Below are positions 6,774 to 10,271 of a stretch of DNA of 10,271 nt, piece after piece. Positions within the stretch are counted from its first letter, which is position 1. Each line of letters begins with the position of its first letter. Under the pieces are notes generated by a model, which was given only the letters and a program-made list of their open reading frames with translations, was not told the origin of the DNA and did no database searches. A program made the translations under genes and the position numbers. This DNA is from Ignavibacteria bacterium UBA6688 (lineage in GTDB: Bacteria; Bacteroidota; Ignavibacteria; UBA10030): assembly GCA_002454845.1 (NCBI GenBank), contig DKJQ01000362.1, forward strand, positions 1 to 10,271. Reading direction: 5' to 3'.

Positions 6774-6812
6774 ACCGCTGACTGCTGAATGCTGACTGCT
6801 GAAAGCTGATTT
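6771..6812 (+). repeat. Heptamer tandem repeat CTGANNG, six units
   Basis: Six consecutive seven-base units follow the pattern CTGANNG, with the fourth (ctgactg) identical to the second and the last unit ending T instead of G. The tract sits entirely between the HNH gene and the conserved part of trpS and overlaps the TTG at 6811. A period of seven is not a multiple of three, so it would not suit coding sequence. It looks like an intergenic short-sequence tandem repeat. Confidence 0.75.
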
Positions 6813-7824
6813 GTTCTACGAAAGGAGCACCAGAAGTCTGACTCATTCACGAAAGAAAGTCATCTTAAGCGGCATGCGCCCCACGGGGAAGCTCCATCTG
6901 GGCCACCTTGTCGGCGCACTGGAAAACTGGGTTTCACTACAGGGCGAGTATCAAAACTATCATCTTGTTGCGGATTATCACGCCCTGACGACGGACCCGG
7001 ATACCTCGACGATTTATCAGAACTCACAGGATATGGTGATCGACTGGCTTGCGGCCGGAATCGATCCCGCGATGAGCCCGGTGTTCCGGCAGTCCCGGGT
7101 GAAGGAGCACACCGAGCTGCACCTTCTCTTTTCCATGCTCATCACCACGGCGAGGCTTGAGCGCAATCCAAGCTTGAAAGAACAAGTCCGCGATCTGGAA
7201 CTGGAGACGGTTGCCTACGGTCACCTGGGCTATCCCGTTCTGCAGGCCGCCGATATTTTGATGTACAAAGGAGAGGTCGTTCCGGTGGGGGAGGACCAAT
7301 TGCCGCATATCGAGATCACAAGAGAGATTGCGCGGCGGTTCAATACCCAATACCGGCCCGTGTTCCCGGAACCGGAGGGAAAGGTGACCAGGTTTGCACG
7401 GCTGCCCGGACTGGACGGCCGGAAGATGAGTAAATCGCTCGGGAATGCGATTCTGCTTTCCGATGACGAAGCCACGATTTCGAAAAAAATGCGGACCGCC
7501 GTTACAGACCCGCAGAAGGTTCGCAAGAACGATCCGGGGCGTCCGGATATTTGCCTGGTGTTCGCGTATCACAATAAATTCAACCAGCCGGAGGTTGCCG
7601 ACATCCGGCAGGGTTGTGAAAGCGGACAGCTCGGCTGTGTCGACTGCAAAGTACGCTGCGCGGCGAAGGTCAATGATGCCATCGCGCCGATGCGGGAGAA
7701 ACGGATGTACTACGAATCGCATCCCGCCGAGGTGCAGCGCATTCTGAAAGAAGGCGAGGAGCAGGCGCGGGCGATCGCGCATCGAACGATGGAAGAAGTG
7801 CACCAGGCCATGGGCCTGGGATAA
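6811..7824 (+). CDS. trpS: Tryptophanyl-tRNA synthetase, probable iron-sulfur type
   Basis: TrpRS charges tRNA-Trp; this is a class I enzyme of normal length (337 residues from TTG 6811, 328 from CTG 6838). The HIGH-type motif is HLGH (29-32, after PTGKL), and KMSKS is exact at 205-209. ERNPSLKEQ, GYPVLQAADILMY and VPVGEDQLPHIE are typical active-site and dimer regions. Cysteines 248, 269, 276 and 279 form C-x20-C-x6-C-x2-C, close to the C-x22-C-x6-C-x2-C motif that binds a 4Fe-4S cluster in Thermotoga maritima TrpRS. The start is uncertain. TTG 6811 lies in the heptamer repeat without a ribosome binding site, while AAAGGAG at 6821-6827 points to an in-frame CTG at 6838, giving MTHSRKKVILSG. 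I list the longest standard-codon form but favour CTG. scpA begins 26 bases after the stop. Confidence 0.95.
   Translation: MFYERSTRSLTHSRKKVILSGMRPTGKLHLGHLVGALENWVSLQGEYQNYHLVADYHALTTDPDTSTIYQNSQDMVIDWLAAGIDPAMSPVFRQSRVKEHTELHLLFSMLITTARLERNPSLKEQVRDLELETVAYGHLGYPVLQAADILMYKGEVVPVGEDQLPHIEITREIARRFNTQYRPVFPEPEGKVTRFARLPGLDGRKMSKSLGNAILLSDDEATISKKMRTAVTDPQKVRKNDPGRPDICLVFAYHNKFNQPEVADIRQGCESGQLGCVDCKVRCAAKVNDAIAPMREKRMYYESHPAEVQRILKEGEEQARAIAHRTMEEVHQAMGLG
6821..6827 (+). promoter_or_regulatory. Shine-Dalgarno pointing to a CTG start for trpS
   Basis: AAAGGAG ends ten bases before the in-frame CTG at 6838. No ATG, GTG or TTG in the trpS frame lies downstream of it until the ATG inside the conserved GMRPTG motif, which is too late. 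The alternative, TTG 6811, has no such site and lies upstream of this one. Confidence 0.5.
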
Positions 7825-7850
7825 CGCGGGAACAACTCACACACGGATTC

Positions 7851-8567
7851 ATGTACACGATCAAGCTGACAGAATTTGAAGGGCCGTTGGATCTCCTCCT
7901 GTTTTTCATCAAACGGGATGAGCTGGATATTTACAATATCCCCATTTCGCGGATCACGCGGGAGTTCCTCGACTACATCCATTACATGGAATCGCTCGAC
8001 CTCGAAGTGGCGGGAGAATTCCTTGTGATGACGGCGGAGTTGATGCAGGTCAAAGTCCGGATGCTGTTGCCGCCGGAACCGGGTGAGGAGGAAGAACAGG
8101 ATCCGCGGGCGAACCTGGTCAAGAGGCTGGTGGAGTACAAACGTTTCAAGGAAGTGGCGGTCGGTATGACAAAACGCGAAGAGGAACGGCGCAAGGTGTA
8201 CTCCCGGGGATACTTTGGGGCGGACGAAAGAATTATGACGGAGGATGAAGACGAAAACCTCCTGCGGGATGTTTCTCTGTTCGATCTGATCGCGTCCTTT
8301 AAGTTTGCCATCGAGCGCATGCCGAAGAAATTCGTCCATGACATCGTCAAGTTGAACGTCTCGATCGACGAACAGGTCGAGTATATCCTGGAATATTTCT
8401 CCCGCCGGTCCGAAGCGACATTCTATGACCTGATCAAGGATATGCAGGAAAAGATCCGGGTGGTTGTCACGTTTATGGCCCTGCTCGAATTGATCCGGGC
8501 CCGCAAGGTTATTGTCCGGCAGCCGGACTCCTTCGGCGAACTCTCCATTATCCGTAACATCAACTAA
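7851..8567 (+). CDS. scpA: Segregation and condensation protein A (kleisin)
   Basis: ScpA is the kleisin that bridges the heads of SMC dimers and, with ScpB, forms the bacterial condensin that organises and segregates chromosomes. At 238 residues it is of normal length. The N-terminal SMC-neck-binding part is very typical: FEGPLDLLLFFIKRDELDIYNIPIS, then FLDYIHYMESLDLEVAGEFLVMTAELMQVKVRMLLP. A charged middle segment (EEEEQDPR, then the helical LVKRLVEYKRFKEVA) binds ScpB. The C-terminal winged helix ends with TFMALLELIRARKVIVRQPDSFGEL, which contacts the SMC head. The ATG start places the conserved N-terminus at residue 4; no clear Shine-Dalgarno is seen. scpB follows after six bases, so the two partners are translationally coupled. 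Functional as far as sequence shows. Confidence 0.95.
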   Translation: MYTIKLTEFEGPLDLLLFFIKRDELDIYNIPISRITREFLDYIHYMESLDLEVAGEFLVMTAELMQVKVRMLLPPEPGEEEEQDPRANLVKRLVEYKRFKEVAVGMTKREEERRKVYSRGYFGADERIMTEDEDENLLRDVSLFDLIASFKFAIERMPKKFVHDIVKLNVSIDEQVEYILEYFSRRSEATFYDLIKDMQEKIRVVVTFMALLELIRARKVIVRQPDSFGELSIIRNIN

Positions 8568-8573
8568 AGGCGC

Positions 8574-10064
8574 ATGGCAAACGAAACACTGAATATCGCC
8601 GAAGAGCCGGCAAGTGAGGGCGTGGAGCAGCAGGTCGCAGTTGTGGAACAGGCACCCCTCAGGGTTCCGACGACACTCAAAAGCCTGATTGAGGCCCTTG
8701 TCTTCGCGGCAAAGGAACCCCTGACCATCAAACAACTCCAGGCACTGTACGAGTCCCAGGGGAATGATGGTGAGGAGCGCCGGATTGAACCCGCGGAGGT
8801 GAGTCAAATCATTGAAGCGTTGAACGGGGAGTTTGCGGCGGCGGAAAAACCCTACAGGATCATTCCCCTGGCAGGAGGATTCCAGTTTGCAACCCAGCCT
8901 GTGTACGCCGAGTGGCTCGGGAAGCTCTATAAGGAACAAGCCCGACGGAGACTTTCACAATCCTCCATAGAATCCCTCTCCATCATTGCCTACAAACAAC
9001 CGATTTCGAAGCCGGAGATCGAATCGATTCGTGGGGTCAACTGCGATTATGTCTTAAAGACGTTATTGGAAAAGGAACTCGTGACGATCGTCGGACGCGC
9101 GCCAACTCCGGGCCGCCCATTGTTGTACGGCACGACGAGGGAATTCCTGAAGCATTTCGGCCTGAATGACGTCAGTGACCTGCCGAGACCGCGTGAGATC
9201 GAGGAGATCCTGGGTGAAAGCCAGTTCGAGGCGGAGCGCAGGATGCTGGAAGCCCAGCAAGGACTCGCCGAAGATCAAAAGAAAGAGGAAGAAGATTTCA
9301 AGTCGAGGCTCCCGCACATTCCGAAACGCAAGCCCAGCCTCGATGAGACTGTCAGGATTATCTCACGGAAGAAAACGCGTGAACTCAAAATCCGCACAGA
9401 GGATGAGGCGCAGGAGCCGATTCCGTTCAACCAGGCGACATCGACCGAGGCACCCCCAACGGATAGCGGCCCTTCCGGGTTGAACGAAGCCGTTCCCGAG
9501 GCAGATGATGCAGATGTTGGTGGAACCAATAGAGAATCACCGGCCCCAATTGTCCTGGAGCAATCCTCCCAGGATCGTGCCGGCGAAGCTCAGGACGATA
9601 TTCCAACAGAGACGATCCAGCATCCGACTGAAGATTCCGTCGTCCCTTCTTCTATCGAACCTTCTTTCGCAGAAATAGGAAATCCGGTCGACGCGGGGAG
9701 CACTGAGGTGGTGGACGAGGATGCCCTCGAAGCAGCCATAAAAGAACAAGAATCGATCGTAGAGGCGCCATCGGCTCAACAGGCCATGGAGGAACAAGAA
9801 GGAGACTCCGGTCGCTCGGATGAACTCACTACCGCCGATCTTGTCGTACCGGAATCGACCATGGACGAGGTTCAAAGTCCCGAGGACGATACATTACATG
9901 TGCAGAGTCCCTCCTTCGCCATGCCACACGAGGATCTTCCCGAGCCTCCTTCCGTCGCCCAGGCAGAGACACCTGCCGGGCGTCAACAAGCCCCCCATTC
10001 GAAAACACCATGGCAAACCTGGAAAGAGAAGATTCAAGGGTTCATCAAGAAACTGTTCGGCTGA
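8574..10064 (+). CDS. scpB: Segregation and condensation protein B with a long acidic C-terminal extension
   Basis: ScpB dimers bind ScpA and stabilise the SMC condensin. The core is clear: winged helix 1 at about residues 35-115 (LKSLIEALVFAAKEPLTIKQL, then GGFQFATQPVYAEWL) and winged helix 2 at about 120-200 (LSQSSIESLSIIAYKQPISK, EIESIRGVNCDYVLKTLLEK, then GRPLLYGTT..FL..FGL). Ordinary ScpB proteins stop near here, at about 180-210 residues, but this one has 496. The extra part is a charged helix-prone stretch (205-280), a long acidic Pro/Ser/Thr/Glu-rich segment that is probably disordered (about 280-465), and a final basic amphipathic segment PWQTWKEKIQGFIKKLFG (479-496). A 30-residue low-complexity N-terminal tail also precedes the core. 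The frame stays open throughout with no sign of a frameshift. AAAGG overlaps the scpA stop. The pseudouridine synthase gene starts inside its last 55 bases. Confidence 0.93.
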   Translation: MANETLNIAEEPASEGVEQQVAVVEQAPLRVPTTLKSLIEALVFAAKEPLTIKQLQALYESQGNDGEERRIEPAEVSQIIEALNGEFAAAEKPYRIIPLAGGFQFATQPVYAEWLGKLYKEQARRRLSQSSIESLSIIAYKQPISKPEIESIRGVNCDYVLKTLLEKELVTIVGRAPTPGRPLLYGTTREFLKHFGLNDVSDLPRPREIEEILGESQFEAERRMLEAQQGLAEDQKKEEEDFKSRLPHIPKRKPSLDETVRIISRKKTRELKIRTEDEAQEPIPFNQATSTEAPPTDSGPSGLNEAVPEADDADVGGTNRESPAPIVLEQSSQDRAGEAQDDIPTETIQHPTEDSVVPSSIEPSFAEIGNPVDAGSTEVVDEDALEAAIKEQESIVEAPSAQQAMEEQEGDSGRSDELTTADLVVPESTMDEVQSPEDDTLHVQSPSFAMPHEDLPEPPSVAQAETPAGRQQAPHSKTPWQTWKEKIQGFIKKLFG

Positions 10065-10271
10065 ACAAGTACCTCGCGATAGCCGGTGTGGGGTCCCGTC
10101 GTAAAAACGATGAACTGATTCTTTCCGGTGCCGTCAAAGTCAACGGGAAAGTGGTCCAGGAATTGGGGGTGAAGATCAAGCCCCTCAAGGACCGTGTGAC
10201 GGTGAACGGCAGTCCCGTGGAAGTTCGTCAGAAGTCCTACTATATACTGTTCAACAAGCCGAAGGACTGCA
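10010..10271 (+). CDS. RsuA/RluB-family pseudouridine synthase, N-terminal part (3' end outside window)
   Basis: The open frame runs from ATG 10010 off the end of the window. After about 16 residues it shows an S4 RNA-binding domain (RLNKYLAIAGVGSRRKNDEL, then GAVKVNGKVV, and VTVNGSPVEV), followed by YYILFNKPKDC, the start of the RsuA/RluB catalytic domain. These enzymes convert specific uridines in 16S or 23S rRNA to pseudouridine. The catalytic Asp lies past the window, so activity is not visible. Adjacency to scpA-scpB is the usual place of rluB, which favours the 23S enzyme, but rsuA/rluE/rluF cannot be excluded. The ATG lies 55 bases inside scpB in another frame. No ATG, GTG or TTG lies in frame between it and the S4 domain, so it is the best start, though the 16-residue extension has no convincing Shine-Dalgarno. 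A CTG at 10061 is the only closer alternative. Confidence 0.85.
   Translation, partial: MANLEREDSRVHQETVRLNKYLAIAGVGSRRKNDELILSGAVKVNGKVVQELGVKIKPLKDRVTVNGSPVEVRQKSYYILFNKPKDC

Noticed and set aside
7710..8939. 409-codon reverse-strand open frame across trpS, scpA and scpB
   Set aside because: It spans three well-supported genes on the other strand, and its Leu/His/Arg/Phe-rich protein shows no family.

Overview
The window is a compact, single-strand bacterial chromosome segment. Every gene I can support lies on the + strand, and the large reverse-strand open frames are shadows. It reads as core rather than accessory DNA. G+C is moderately high, several genes have AAGGAG-type ribosome binding sites, and TTG/GTG starts are common. 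The protein sequences and the trpS-scpA-scpB-rluB order suggest a member of the Bacteroidota/Chlorobiota/Ignavibacteriota assemblage or a neighbouring phylum. That placement is an impression from sequence and was not computed.

Region 1 (1-4692) holds five genes with small gaps: the 3' end of a NUDIX hydrolase gene, a PfkB-family sugar/nucleoside kinase with a TTG start, mtnA (methylthioribose-1-phosphate isomerase), recO (recombination mediator with a Cys4 zinc site) and a membrane-targeted HtrA/Do serine protease with two PDZ domains. The first three suggest a nucleotide or nucleoside-sugar salvage block. The cluster ends at a textbook intrinsic terminator (13-bp perfect stem plus a T-run, 4715-4751).

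Region 2 (4752-6726) has a plausible sigma70-like promoter and then aroC (chorismate synthase, TTG start). A 212-bp gap follows, carrying a very good sigma70-type promoter (TTGACT, 17 bp, TATATT) and an odd leader: a 14-codon mini-ORF whose stop overlaps a strong Shine-Dalgarno that serves no obvious start. After it comes a conserved-hypothetical HNH endonuclease gene.

Region 3 (6727-10271) opens with two palindromes and a six-unit heptamer repeat. It continues with trpS (probably from a CTG start, and carrying the cysteine motif of iron-sulfur TrpRS enzymes), scpA and scpB (the condensin partners of SMC), and the 5' end of an RsuA/RluB-family pseudouridine synthase gene that starts inside scpB. 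ScpB is the most unusual protein here. It is more than twice the usual length, with about 290 extra residues: a charged stretch, a long acidic probably disordered region, and a C-terminal basic, tryptophan-containing amphipathic helix that looks like a membrane- or partner-binding tail.

I found no phage, transposon, CRISPR, toxin-antitoxin or other defence-type system. The points worth following up are the ScpB tail, the PfkB-MtnA pairing, the HNH leader, the Fe-S TrpRS with its CTG start, and the heptamer repeat.
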